Below, piece after piece: positions 12,798 through 22,846 of a stretch of 64,000 bases of DNA. This stretch comes from Dipteris shenzhenensis (Eukaryota > Polypodiophyta > Polypodiopsida > Gleicheniales), in assembly GCA_047967505.1 (NCBI GenBank), contig CM106539.1; one strand, 5' to 3'. Made by a program: the position numbers and the translations under genes. The notes below the pieces were generated by a model. The model searched no databases and had not been told where the DNA came from. It saw only the letters and a program-made list of their open reading frames with translations. Position 1 is the first letter of the stretch. Each line of letters opens with the position of its first letter.

Positions 12798-13211
12798 TCA
12801 TGGCTTGATGATCACTCCACGTAGTTGACTTGTTGGTTCTTCAATTTGCAATCTTCTTCCTTGTGTAACTTCATGCATGATGCTTTGTTCTTCCATGTGC
12901 CTTGATGCTTTGTGTGTGGATGCCATGCTTTTTGCTATGGTCATCTCATGCACTTGTGCTTTCGGCTTGCTTTTTACATCGATGTTTGCATTCATGCTTT
13001 GCTTTTCCAATGGTTGCAAAGGTCTTACCAATTGATTTCTTTCAATATTGGCAGTGTCTAATTGCATACAATGAATTTGACTTGATAGACGCGTAGAGCT
13101 CGAAAAGACAATCACTTTTCCTTTTTGGAGCGTGTCCAAATTCTTCCTGGATTGCAAGTTACGCCTTGTTGAAGGTTTTGTGAAGAGGAAAGGCCTTTGA
13201 TGATGTGGCAC
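12798..13211 (-). CDS. Hypothetical ORF inside the TRIM-like element
   Basis: A 137-codon frame in element sense, rich in Lys, Gln and Ser, ending LRGVIIKP. I recognise no retroviral or host domain: no CCHC knuckle, no DSG, no reverse-transcriptase box. It may be a captured or randomly open stretch. Its position between primer site and purine tract means it would be transcribed with the element. Confidence 0.15.
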   Translation of the reverse strand: MPHHQRPFLFTKPSTRRNLQSRKNLDTLQKGKVIVFSSSTRLSSQIHCMQLDTANIERNQLVRPLQPLEKQSMNANIDVKSKPKAQVHEMTIAKSMASTHKASRHMEEQSIMHEVTQGRRLQIEEPTSQLRGVIIKP

Positions 13212-13382
13212 AGGGATTCACATGCTGAATTCCATATTGTGCTTACAAGGGACTCTGTGCTTAGGTGGCATTGTGCCATGTGGCAATCTTTAAACCCAAA
13301 TAGGTTAACCCATGGTTACATTGACTTTACCATGGTCCACCTAAACTTAGAAGAACCTAAAATTAATCTAAACTTAGCTAAA

Positions 13383-13397
13383 CCTGCTCTGATACCA
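13383..13397 (-). promoter_or_regulatory. tRNA primer-binding site
   Basis: Minus-strand TGGTATCAGAGCAGG begins exactly where the LTR ends. It matches the site complementary to the 3' end of initiator Met-tRNA used by most plant copia elements and TRIMs. Confidence 0.85.
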
Positions 13398-13544
13398 TGA
13401 CAAAGTGCAGATCGTACTTAGCCTAGTGCACACAAGAGTAGCAAAAGAACTAAGGAGGTTCAAAGCACACTAAATAAGACATGAGAGGGAGGTAGCAAAT
13501 CTATATCTCTTGCAATGTGTGTTTAACAATACATGATAGGCCTC
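13398..13544 (-). repeat. Truncated 5' LTR of the TRIM-like element
   Basis: 147 bp matching the inner end of the 12221-12557 LTR. It is cut at 'aggcctct', where duplication copy B sequence ('agatgccttcaaattg', the copia gag start) resumes. Confidence 0.8.
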
Positions 13545-15990
13545 TAGATGCCTTCAAATTGATGTTGCTAGTCATTCACATGGATCGTACTCAAAGTGCA
13601 TGTGAAAAACACTTCCTAAATCAATTGCAACTTGAAATGTCAGTAAATATAGAACTGTAATAAATTCCAATCTATTATAAGGATTCTATGGAATATGATG
13701 TCGGTAATAGACAAGTGGCTTTATAAGGCTGAAAAATAGCATGCACAATGCAATAAAAATAGCCGGTAAGACTTTACAATGAAGGCATGTGACTGCAAAA
13801 TCAAATGATGTCCAATTTGCCCACTAATCAATTAGCCAATGCCTCTCAAAACTATAAACTCTACTCATTGAAGTGTGGAAGATTGGGTTTCAGTACATGT
13901 GATGATGTGAAACTGCATGTGAGCATAGGGACTAGGAACTATTTGGGAATTTTAGGGCATGGCTTTGATTGGTTGCTTTTGAGTTCTCTCCTATATGGAT
14001 TATGTAATCTACTTTGATCTACATCTAGACAAAGTGTGGAGCAATGTAAAACACCTGGGAAACAACAAATACTTCATTTTCTTTTGTTCTTTTTAAGTCA
14101 TGGGTCAAATGCATCGATGTAGAGGATTGTGTGCATGCAAGAAATGAATTTGATGACGAGGCTAAAAAGTGTGTGATACATGAGCCCAAATTTGTGCATG
14201 ATGTGAGGAACCTGTAGAGCATTTTTTCTTTTTGGAGCACCCTCAAATTCTTCCTAGGTCAACAGAGATGGGTTGATTTAGGTGGAGGGGCAAAAAGGTT
14301 GAAAATGATGATATGGCAATCAGATTCAAGCAAAACTATGCCTGGCAAGGGCTATGCCTATAGGGCACTATGTGATGTTGCAGGCCTATGCACATGGAGG
14401 GTGCCAAGTGTGCTTGTGAGGGAGAAATTAATCCTACTAAGGGATTGTGCCACGTGGTAGTGATGCCTACATGGTAGCATGGAAATTTGATGATTTCTCA
14501 ATGATGACATGGCAATTTGACTTTGACTATTGATGCTGCCATTGTGATGATGTGGCATTGATGAGCTTGAGGGGTTCACTCAATAATGTATGTGAGTATC
14601 ACATGAGTTCAAAATAAGGATATATTTAATCTCATTTTGTTTTACACTTTCACTTACAGAAGTTTTCAAAAAAAAGATTTTAGGAAAATTTCACAGATAA
14701 CCTGGGTTTTATAAATAGGCCTTGAAAGCACATGATACATAGGTTTTATACATAGTTGACCCCGCGAGTTAATGAGTTGGACTTGTGACATGGCATTGTG
14801 TTGAGGTGACAGATAGGACTAAAAACATGGCACAAGTAAGGCCACTAATGATGTGGCAAGACAAGCCTGATGGCATGACCACTGTGGGTGATGCGGCAAG
14901 GTTACCACATGTTGGGATAAGCTACCACATGGCAAATAACACAGATGTGGCATGTGATATTATGTGGTAATGTGCTATGGTGCCACATGTGTAGATAGAG
15001 TTATCCTCAAGTATGGTTAGAAAGCTACCACATGTCGATCAACTATCCACCCTTGGTGAGGTGAGATTCCCCAAAATCTACAACAGTTTGAAATAATATT
15101 ATTTGATGCTCTAGCATTGATTTAGATTCAGATGAAATCTGTGAAAGATTCCATCAACTCACAAGATTCATCTTCGTGTTTCCAGTCAGTCTTGTTGTTG
15201 ATGGAGCGTCCGTTGTTGCTCGTAGAGGTTGGCAATTGAGTCAACTTTTGGCATGTTGGAGCATCACTAGCATCGAAGGTAAGAGCTCGTTGTTGAAGTG
15301 CTCGATGGAGGTCGCTCAACTGCGTATGCAGGCTATGTGGTGCCTTGCATATTGAGTGCTATGGCCACCTTTGTGGGTTGAAGTTGCCTCTCAGCCGGGT
15401 ATTGTATATCATGGATGTTGTTTAGCTTGCAATCAGAAGATAATAGCTGGGATGACTACTGAAAGTGGAAGCTTGGATCACCTCATACTTAAATGATTTC
15501 GATGGGAGCTCGTGGGTAGAAGACAACATTGCTAGTGAGCTGCTATTATAACTAAGCAAGGTAAAGAGGCAACTCACCCAGCAAGGCATATCAAAAGCGG
15601 CTATCTGTCTTAGGTCGAAGGTGGTGGATTTTCAAAGGAGCAAACAGGGTGGCAATTTTTGAGCATACGAGGCAGATGGTTCACTTGATGACAGAGATCT
15701 GGGGCTATCCTTGACTGATCTCAATGTGGGAGATATTATCATGGGATTCATGGAGGAGTCAAAAGGAGATGTGTAATATTGTAGGCTTGTGTGAAGAAAG
15801 GATATAATAGATTATGTGCAGGCTATTGGTTAGCATGCAAACTGAAATCTGATCATAGTAAGATTCTAAGAAGACATGAGAGGAAGCTTTCTTATCTTGA
15901 TGATAATTATGGAGTTTGATATTGTATGTGGTTGATTGTTGTGGCTAGTCTGTGAAAAGGAGTCAATGTTATTCAGATTTGAAATTGTCA

Positions 15991-16560
15991 TCATTTGGGC
16001 TATTTTATTCAGCATGCAACGATTGTTGAACTCAAGGTCCTTAGATGGCATAGGGAACTCAACCTTTAATGTATTAAGGATATAATTCTTTTTCTTTTGT
16101 GGCTGCTTGCAAAAATCCATCACCACCCTGTTGCATTTGGAGGATTTGAAGCTTGTGCATTCAATTTATAACCCGGGTACCTCTCGAATCCATTTTCATT
16201 TCATCCTCCTTATTAGCCTCATAGGGGAGGGTGGTGGAAGTTTGGGAGTCAACTTGACTCCCCCAACAGCACTACTTGTACCAACTCCTGATCATCTACA
16301 TCAATGATGGTTCTCTCTCTCCCTAGGTCTACTTTTGGTGGTGCCTTGGGATCCTTCCTGCAGATTTGATCTTTTTGTGACCAACGCCTCGGCCATTTTA
16401 TTCAACAGTCAATGATTATCAAACTCAATGTCCTCAGATGGCATAGGTAGCTTCTCCTTTAATGTATTAAGGATATAATCCTCTTTCTTTTGTGGCTGCT
16501 TGCAAAAATGCATCACCACCTTGTTGAATTCGGAGGAGACAAGCCATTGCATTTGGTTGG
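15991..16560 (-). repeat. Local direct duplication of a coding-like segment
   Basis: About 150 bp at 16000-16147 recur at 16391-16552, including 'ttcttttgtggctgcttgcaaaaat' at 16092 and 16488. In minus sense both translate to a shared peptide, FCKQPQKK..YILNTLK, then PMPS.D.EF. This suggests relics of the same coding sequence, possibly a gag-like protein of unknown family. No known motif is visible. Confidence 0.5.
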
Positions 16561-17143
16561 ATGCGTCAATTTTACGAGCAAAAACCTATGAGCAGGTTTA
16601 TCCGAGCGTGTTTTTCAAGAGATTTTTAAAAATGTTTTTCTTTAGGAAACATGGTTTTTACACTTTTATTTTCACTAGAACTAGATCCCTTTATCATAAA
16701 AATATACAGACTAGTCACTCATTCATTTTTACACAACATAATTTTCTTATTTAGAGACATCCCTTTGTACCCCTGTTATTACCTTAAAAAAGTGTTGATT
16801 CCTTTAAGAAACATTCCTCATAATCACTCTCGATGTAATAATACTATGCATATATAATTACTTATTAACACATTTATATCATATGGCAATATCTTTTTAG
16901 TGTTTTTATAGCATATTTATGGACATGTTTCTAAAGAAGTTTAAATTACTATAAATAAGTATTAACTTGGGCTTATATATCACTCTCATAAAATACATGT
17001 AATATTTAATACTATATATGAAAGATTTTCCAAAATATAACTCCATAGATGTGCTCAAATGGGGTGTTCCGATCAATTTGAGTGGTTGAATGACTATATT
17101 TGGACATTGGATATGAAAGTTATGTCACTTTTAAAAGTGCTGT
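16561..17143. other. No gene recognised; AT-rich
   Basis: AT-rich DNA with stops in all frames and no coding similarity on either strand. Confidence 0.5.
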
Positions 17144-17209
17144 CCAAGGTAGTTTCGCCAGCGAAACTACCTTGGGAGACTTGCTTCAAAGGGGTTTCGC
17201 TGGCGAAAC
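17144..17209. repeat. Two related palindromes
   Basis: 17144-17158 (CCAAGGTAGTTTCGC) and 17161-17175 are perfect 15-bp inverted arms separated by CA. At 17194-17209 a second palindrome (GTTTCGC, TG, GCGAAAC) shares the GTTTCGC core, followed again by 'actacc'. Such structures occur at foldback termini or as cruciform-forming sites. No flanking target duplication was found. Confidence 0.75.
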
Positions 17210-17950
17210 TACCTGGATGGCTTGCTTCAATGAGTTTTCTTTGAAGAAACTCTTTCATGAAGATAGGTTGAGAGAGGGTTTTCAATGTCACCCCCTATTA
17301 AGTAAAAGTTGTAAGAAGGATCATAAGGGAATTTTCATAGAGAAGTCTACTCTACATGTGGGTTTCTTCAAAAGCCATCCCATTATGCTCTCACCATTCC
17401 TACAGATTCACCTAAAGATTTTTGTATAAAATAGGCATAGCTATAATACTTTGCATCATTCTAAGTGAAACTATGTTTTCTTCTGATCGATTTTTGCCAT
17501 ATTTATGCATAGTTGGAAGCTTTTTTTTTCCTTTGCTCGGACGCTCGGAAGATTTCGCATCACGCAAGAGTATTCCCCTAGTATTGGGATGTAGCATTGC
17601 AAGTAATTTGCCCATCCCCATACTACTACCTAGGGTAGTACTATTGGAGGAGGGTCTCTTCTTACCACTTGATCCTCCGCTCGGCATCCTTCACAAAACA
17701 AAATGGGAGTGTTTATTCAAACTTTTGAAAAGATTTTATTTAAACTTTAGAATTTAGTAAAATTAATCTTTAAAGGAAAGAAGCATATGCTTAAAGCTTA
17801 AAGCGTTAAAGCATATGCATAAATCTTTGAAGCATATGCTCCAAACTGGTAATAAAGCTTCAAGGGAGAAAATAGAAGAAAATGGAGGCGAAGCATGAAA
17901 AAGTTATATCATCACTTTTTTCTCTTCATATTCTTGAATGAACTCACTTC
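17210..17950. other. No gene recognised; short open frames
   Basis: A minus-strand frame at 17412-17687 (91 codons, starting MPSGGSSGKKRPSS) is polar and Ser/Lys-rich. I do not recognise it. Between 17782 and 17841 the self-complementary motif 'aagcatatgc' occurs three times. No firm feature. Confidence 0.4.
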
Positions 17951-18326
17951 CTACCTTGCTATCTTAATGGAGAGTGTCTTTTGATTTCTCTCTTTGTGTG
18001 CAGTGTGTTGGTGGGATGGTTGGTGCTCAAGAACTTGGCAGATGATAATTTCTCGATTAGGATAGCTCAAGAATGAAAATACTAAATCGTCTGAAATCAA
18101 TTTCATAGATTTCGCATATGGTCCCACAATAATCCAACTGTGAGGAGAGAACATTGGTATCCGAAGCACTTGCTCGGCTATCTTCTGTGAAGTTAGCCAT
18201 GAGTCCACAATCATACGTGACTCTTTGAATCGATGCGTTCCACGCAAAAATGTTGTCCATATGACCATAATGCACTGTACCTTTTGTACAGCAAAAGAGC
18301 ATCATTAAAACAATGAAGATGTGCAT
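17951..18326 (-). CDS. Uncharacterised ORF pair, possible exon
   Basis: Two overlapping minus-strand frames. One (18057-18326, 89 codons) starts MHIFIVLMMLFCCTKG, which could be a signal peptide, and continues with a Cys-containing stretch. The other (17951-18268, 105 codons) reads as mixed hydrophobic and basic residues with HSWIIVGPYAKSM. I cannot assign either to a family. Upstream in minus sense is a GTAAGT that could be a splice donor. Either an exon of an unknown gene or random open frame. Confidence 0.2.
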
Positions 18327-18394
18327 CTATTTTAAAGCGTATATTGCCACAAATAATTACTTAATTAAGTCAAGAGATAAGAAACTTACATGCA

Positions 18395-18553
18395 TCATAC
18401 ATCCAGATGATAACTCTTGCGCTCGTGCTCGTTTACTGTCTCTCCATCGCATTTGGCTTTTCGTAGAGCCAGTTGTAGCAAGTGCACTTGAGTTGTCATA
18501 ATGCTCGATGGAAAGTGCTTCTCAAGCAAGCATACGGCTTCAATGGAGTCCAT
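18395..18553 (-). pseudogene. Short ORF with faint DUF4218-like motif
   Basis: A 52-residue frame from ATG at 18553 reads IEAVCLLEKHFPSSIMTTQV and then HLLQLALRKAK. The order LEK.FP....HLL..L..EAK resembles the DUF4218 region of plant CACTA (En/Spm) transposases. The match is short, and the usual downstream RWM.PFER motif is absent. A GTAAGT lies just after the frame (18384-18389, complement). Treat it as a possible relic of a CACTA element. Confidence 0.25.
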
Positions 18554-19510
18554 ACTAGCCTTCTCGATGCTCGATATAGAGATCTCTTTTTGAGATATCC
18601 ACCTATTTCACATGCCCATGTAAGATATATTCATAATCAGTCTACAGATTATTCAGCTTAAATTGACGAAAATGCAATCAATGCGATTTGATAGTAAGCA
18701 TGCCGCACAATACCACTGATCTTGAATATAGCATTTCTAACATTTTCTTGTAAACACCCTTTTACTATAATGGGGAGGATGAACTATCAAAGCAACAAAG
18801 ACGTCATGTCAATAATATAACATAATCATAATTACACTAACGCATCATGATTATCGGTACATTAATCCTACAGCTTAGCTCTGATACTTGTCAAAGTTGA
18901 GCTTACGCAAAATCGCAATTTCCAATTAAATTACTTAATACTCAATAAACTTAGAACTTCAAATAGCCATTATTTAGATGAACATCCACACATATACACT
19001 GGAGGTCACGCAGACATGGCGCACGTTGAAGGTGTCACGAACACACTAAAGGTGTCATGCTAGCACTTTAAATAATGTGGTCACGCTGAAGGTGACAGAA
19101 GTTATACTGAAGATAGCATACATGGTGAATAACCATGCGTGCAAGATTTGTAGAAGATAACCGGCGCCTTGTAAAAATATCCCTCCACTAAGATCTGTCC
19201 ATGTGGAATAAAAAACCTGATGCACACAGTAGACTCTCATGCCCCCCATTCCTACATTGGTACCTACTACCATGTCTTGGTGCTCTCCTACTATGGTGGG
19301 AAAATGGACCCTATTTTCCAACACCCCCTCTCATTGTCACACTATGACCCTTCAATGACCCAAAGACATATATACTCCATCTGCTCCCTTTCAGAAGCTC
19401 TCACCAACAACTTGAGAAATGTGTCGAAATCAAGTCCCAATACCAAATTTTACGTCCATGATTGGACTAATGAGGGTATAGGCTTACCAAAACCTAGGCA
19501 TGACTAAGAG
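18554..19510. other. No gene recognised; primer-site-like string
   Basis: At about 18874-18893 the minus strand reads TGACAAGTATCAGAGC, resembling an LTR end joined to a Met-tRNA primer site. No paired LTR was found. Around 19000-19100 the phrase 'gaaggtg(t/a)ca' recurs three to four times. No protein similarity. Confidence 0.3.
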
Positions 19511-19906
19511 CCTTAGCACATGGATGGGGCTAGCATGGGTTTAGGATGGTTATATTTTTGTCATCATTACTCCCATCCTACACCAAGTGGTCTAGGATGG
19601 ATTTAGAATGGGAGTAGCCACTTTTTATCCAATCGTGGATCATGGCCTCTAGACCTTGGCAACCAAAATGGGTTCCCCTTTTTTAGGGATTCAAAAACAT
19701 GGAAGGATGACATGTGTCCTTGTCCCCACAAGGTCCCCACCTCTTAAACACATGAAATGATGCCATGTGTCCTCTTCCCCCTAAACCCATCCCTAGTTCT
19801 TTTTTTGTTAGCACATGGTGGGATGGGAATAGGATAGAAATATGCATGGGACCACTCGGGACCACCTTTTCCCATTCCCATCCTATTTCTTCCCATGTGC
19901 TAAGCC
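19511..19906. mobile_element. Candidate MITE / foldback element
   Basis: The left end 'ccttagcacatgg' (19511-19523) is inverted at the right end 'cccatgtgctaagcc' (19892-19906). An inner copy 'ttagcacatggtggg' at 19808 makes a second hairpin with the right arm. The interior repeats 'aggatgg'/'gggatggg' and their complements and encodes nothing. A non-autonomous DNA transposon of about 400 bp fits. Target duplications are not clear, so the superfamily is unknown. Confidence 0.5.
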
Positions 19907-20665
19907 CCTAACTTGGGATCTACGATTAGATCTAAGATTAGAGTGTGGTCTAACCCAGGGTTAGGAATATCCTATGGTTGTGACCAGAATTAGCATGGAA
20001 GAGGTCTAGATCAAGTGTACAGAGCTGGCCCACTAAAGATTTGGATCTTTACTTTTTGCAAAGAAAATTTTTGAGTTAGAAAGGTATTTTCTAAAAGTAC
20101 ATTTCTAGGACACCAACCCTTTTAAGAAAGTTCTAAAAGGAGGGGAAAGTATGTGGCTTGCATGCCACACCTTTTCATGCAGCCTAGCCCCCTCGTGCAG
20201 CCCATGCATGGCATCACTTTTCGCACACTTTGCACCCATCCACCATCTACTTCAGCCTCCTTTCCACGCCCACAACTGGGCCTATCTTTCACCAAATCAC
20301 CCCCTCTTAGCTGCAAACAACTACTCTTTCTGCCCTCTCTTTTCTAAGCAAATCTACTGCAGGATGCAGCTCTACTTCAACTACAAGCCTACCAATCACA
20401 AGCATCTACAACTCTCTTTTGGGACGTCGACCAATTCTCCTGCTGCCATCTCTGCAGAGAGCTCTTCGTATTGACCCCCCCATCTCCCACCTATCGTGTT
20501 CGTTGTTCGAACCACTGATAGCTGGCCCTAAAGAAAGCAAACAGCACAGTGAACTGCTGGGTGAAAATTTTAGCTTTCTGTCGCTATCCTTTGGCCACAA
20601 GAAGTGGCTATACAACAGCAAAGCACTCATAGTTGCACGAAACGGCCGTTTTGTGGCTGGAAACA
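19907..20665. other. No gene recognised
   Basis: Open frames near 20122-20474 are short and show no known motif. Sequence is moderately pyrimidine-rich. Nothing to annotate. Confidence 0.4.
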
Positions 20666-20696
20666 GAAACGGCGTTTCTTGAAGAAACGCCGTTTC
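20666..20696. repeat. 31-bp near-perfect palindrome
   Basis: Arms GAAACGGCGTTTCTT (20666-20680) and AAGAAACGCCGTTTC (20682-20696) are exact reverse complements around a single G. A shorter 'aacggccgtt' palindrome lies just upstream at 20641-20650. The GAAACGG core returns in complement at 21375-21441. Confidence 0.85.
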
Positions 20697-20764
20697 GTAA
20701 AACTTGTTTTTGCCCTAAATCCCAAAAGTCGTGATTTCGCCGCCTGGCTACATTTTTCGCCGCC

Positions 20765-21165
20765 TCCCGCCGATTGCACTCCTCCTGTGCATCCTTGCTG
20801 CTCTCTCCACCTTCTCTAAGCTCTCTCCATCCTTCCATCCTTTGCTCTTGGACTCTCCATCCCGTTTTCCTCGGACCTCCATCCTTCTCTCTCCATCCTC
20901 TTCATCCTTTGCTCCATCTTCTCCATCCTGCAAAAGCTGCAGCTTGGCAGCCTGCTCTCCATCCCTCCATCCTTCTTCTCTCCATCCTCTCTTTAATCTT
21001 ACCTGTAACCTCTCCATCCTCCTTCACTTCTACCTCTGATCCTTCAGGCTCCTTCCACCTCTTTATCCTCTTTTACCTCTGAGCTCTCCATCCTCCTTCT
21101 ACCTCTCCATTCTTTCTCACTTGTGACATCTCCATCCTCCTTCTCACCTCTCCATCCTCCTCAAT
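20765..21165. repeat. Pyrimidine-rich 'ctctccatcct' tract
   Basis: About 400 bp dominated by imperfect repeats of 'ctctccatcct' and 'ccatcctt'. Several open frames of about 100 codons cross it, but they are Ser/Leu/Pro low-complexity artefacts of this composition. Confidence 0.75.
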
Positions 21166-21373
21166 GCCGAGAGATGCTTTTTGGGTCCATGTCTCCCTCC
21201 TAGATAGTTATAAAGGAGGCAGTGGCTCCAAGAAGTATGAATGATGCATTGATGCTTGAAGGTTGAAGCTTCAAGTATAGATAATTGTATTATGTATGAT
21301 TTGCAAATTGCACTCTATTGATAATTATATTATGTATAAAAAATAAAATTTTATACATAAATTGTATCATATT

Positions 21374-21441
21374 GCCGTTTCTTCCGTTTCCGTTTCGGCG
21401 GGGCCCGGAAACTCCGTTTCTTCCGTTTCCGTTTCGGCTGG
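21374..21441 (+). repeat. Two direct repeats of a TTTCCGTTTCGG unit
   Basis: A 27-28 bp unit ('ccgtttcttccgtttccg', then 'tttcgg') occurs at 21375-21401 and 21414-21441, separated by 'gggcccggaaact'. The units are complementary to the GAAACGG palindrome at 20.67 kb. The 0.8-kb interval between may be one small element. Confidence 0.6.
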
Positions 21442-21954
21442 TAACTATGAAAGCACTACGCAATCATGTTGAGGAGCCACTAATATTTGGAGCTGATTGC
21501 ATGTGCGGTCTACCGCAAACCCGCGAGTGTTTGGATAGCTGAGAAGCTGTAAAGTCTGTGCATTGTGGACTGCGATCAATCTGGTCACTACTAAAAGTTG
21601 CTACTTGCCGTAAGGTTGTGCTACAACCTGATTGCATTGAAGCCCCTACAAAAAATGGCTGTTGCCAACTATACGCAGCATACAATAAACAAGGGGAAAT
21701 ATGGAACAAAGAAATCAACAAAAATGAGCAGAAAGCAGCCTTTGTTGACACCACACACACACACACGTGTATATATACAAGTTTACAAGTGTGATTCCCT
21801 CCGGATCCACCATAGTGCCTCGTAGAACTGAATCTACATTCTTCTAACAGCCTCTCTTTTGTATTTACTGGTTTTTTCAATTCCTCATGGATGCTGAAAG
21901 CACCGGGGTTTGTCCAAACCATTAATAAAAAATTATTTTCTCTGTAAAAAAAGA
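21442..21954 (+). other. Candidate LINE 3' end
   Basis: The stretch 21880-21954 ('ccattaataaaaaattat', 'ctctgtaaaaaaag') resembles the 3' terminus of plant LINEs and is close in style to the better-supported tail at 56120-56175. A (CA)n stretch lies at 21752-21766. The long minus-strand frame here has no recognisable domain. Confidence 0.25.
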
Positions 21955-22162
21955 ACCAAATGTACATACCTTGTTGTCAACATATGAGGCTGAACGTGGC
22001 TTGTCCATCCTGCATTGCATTCACAAGAAGAACATGATCAACACCCATAGACTATTATAAAATACCCATCCCACCTGCACATTTTACTTTTTTTTCAAAG
22101 GTTGGGGTGGGATGGGGGCACTGTGTTTTGTTTCGATGCCCCCCCACATAAAAATATCAAAG

Positions 22163-22831
22163 CTTTGGAAAGGTCACTGACCCACCTGTATGAGGAGTTC
22201 AAAGCAGTGGATATGTAGGCAAGGAAGGGTAGGCAGAACTGCACCAAACAGTTGGCAGCAGATTAGGGCTGCAGTTTGCAAAGCTGTCAAGAGAGGAGAT
22301 CTGGCCCCAGCAAGGTCGCATTATAGGCAGATTTCGGACTCTATCAGGTTGGCAGATCTGGCAGTCAACCAGTTTGCAAGTCATCTCAAATACCAGATCA
22401 GGTTGGCCTGGTCTGGTCAGCAGAAACTAGGCCAGACCCAGTGTGCTGAGACAGACCTAGGTAGTGAACTGGTCGGCCAGTTCTACAGCAGGATTGTCCT
22501 ATATACTTAAGGCTCCTACCACACTTTCTGCATCCCACTGCAGCCCGCCCTTGAAGGCACACAGGAGCAGATATTTGGAGACTTCCTTTGCATACATACC
22601 TCAGTTTTCATCAGTCCTTCCAGACTATTTTTTGCCCAGCACTCTGCTGGATTGCTTCATCCTGAAGCAGTTATGCCACTCTTATGGTGACTATAAACTA
22701 AGTATCTTTGAAGTACCTCTGCTGCTCTATCCCTCTGTTTTGTTTAAAGTTTGCAGGCTCAGATTTACTGTGTTATCTGCTTGTACATGTGCATCCTTCA
22801 GCCCTTGAAATACTAGCATGGTATCTTAGCC
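22163..22831 (+). repeat. Candidate LTR with degenerate primer site
   Basis: Starts 'ctttggaaaggtcac', which resembles the 5' end of the LTR family seen at 24021 and 61192 (TGTTGGAAAGGTCAC). It ends '..tactagca' at 22818, followed by 'tggtatcttagcc' (22819-22831), a degraded Met-tRNA site. I did not find its partner LTR. Confidence 0.35.
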
Positions 22832-22846
22832 CCATCAGCAACTCTT

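Larger units (their letters stand above)
12221..13544 (-). mobile_element. TRIM-like non-autonomous LTR retrotransposon
   Basis: A 337-bp LTR (12221-12557) and a truncated 147-bp copy (13398-13544) flank only about 840 bp of internal DNA. On the minus strand the right LTR ends ...TTTGTCA. It is followed directly by TGGTATCAGAGCAGG (13397-13383), the classic initiator Met-tRNA primer site. The left LTR is preceded by a purine tract AGGGGAGG and begins TGTTGAG. The 147 bp shared by the LTRs differ at about five positions. No gag or pol domain is present, so the element would need proteins in trans. It sits inside the copia gag of duplication copy B but not copy A, so it inserted after the duplication. 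The 5' LTR end was then lost by deletion, which removed one target duplication. Confidence 0.85.
10570..15990. repeat. Tandem segmental duplication, copy B
   Basis: Collinear with 5195-10238. It differs mainly by the insertion at 12221-13544, the loss of part of gag, and deletion of the segment equivalent to about 7480-7750. The non-coding part 13545-15990 contains no recognisable gene. Confidence 0.85.

Noticed and set aside
17144-17175. Rho-independent terminator
   Set aside because: Hairpin without T-run and a eukaryotic context; treated as a palindrome instead.
20731-21082. ORFs of about 100 codons on both strands
   Set aside because: Low-complexity pyrimidine tract lacking stops; Ser/Leu/Pro-rich output without domains.
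21464-21967. 167-codon minus-strand ORF
   Set aside because: No recognisable domain; overlaps a (CA)n tract and a likely LINE 3' end on the other strand.
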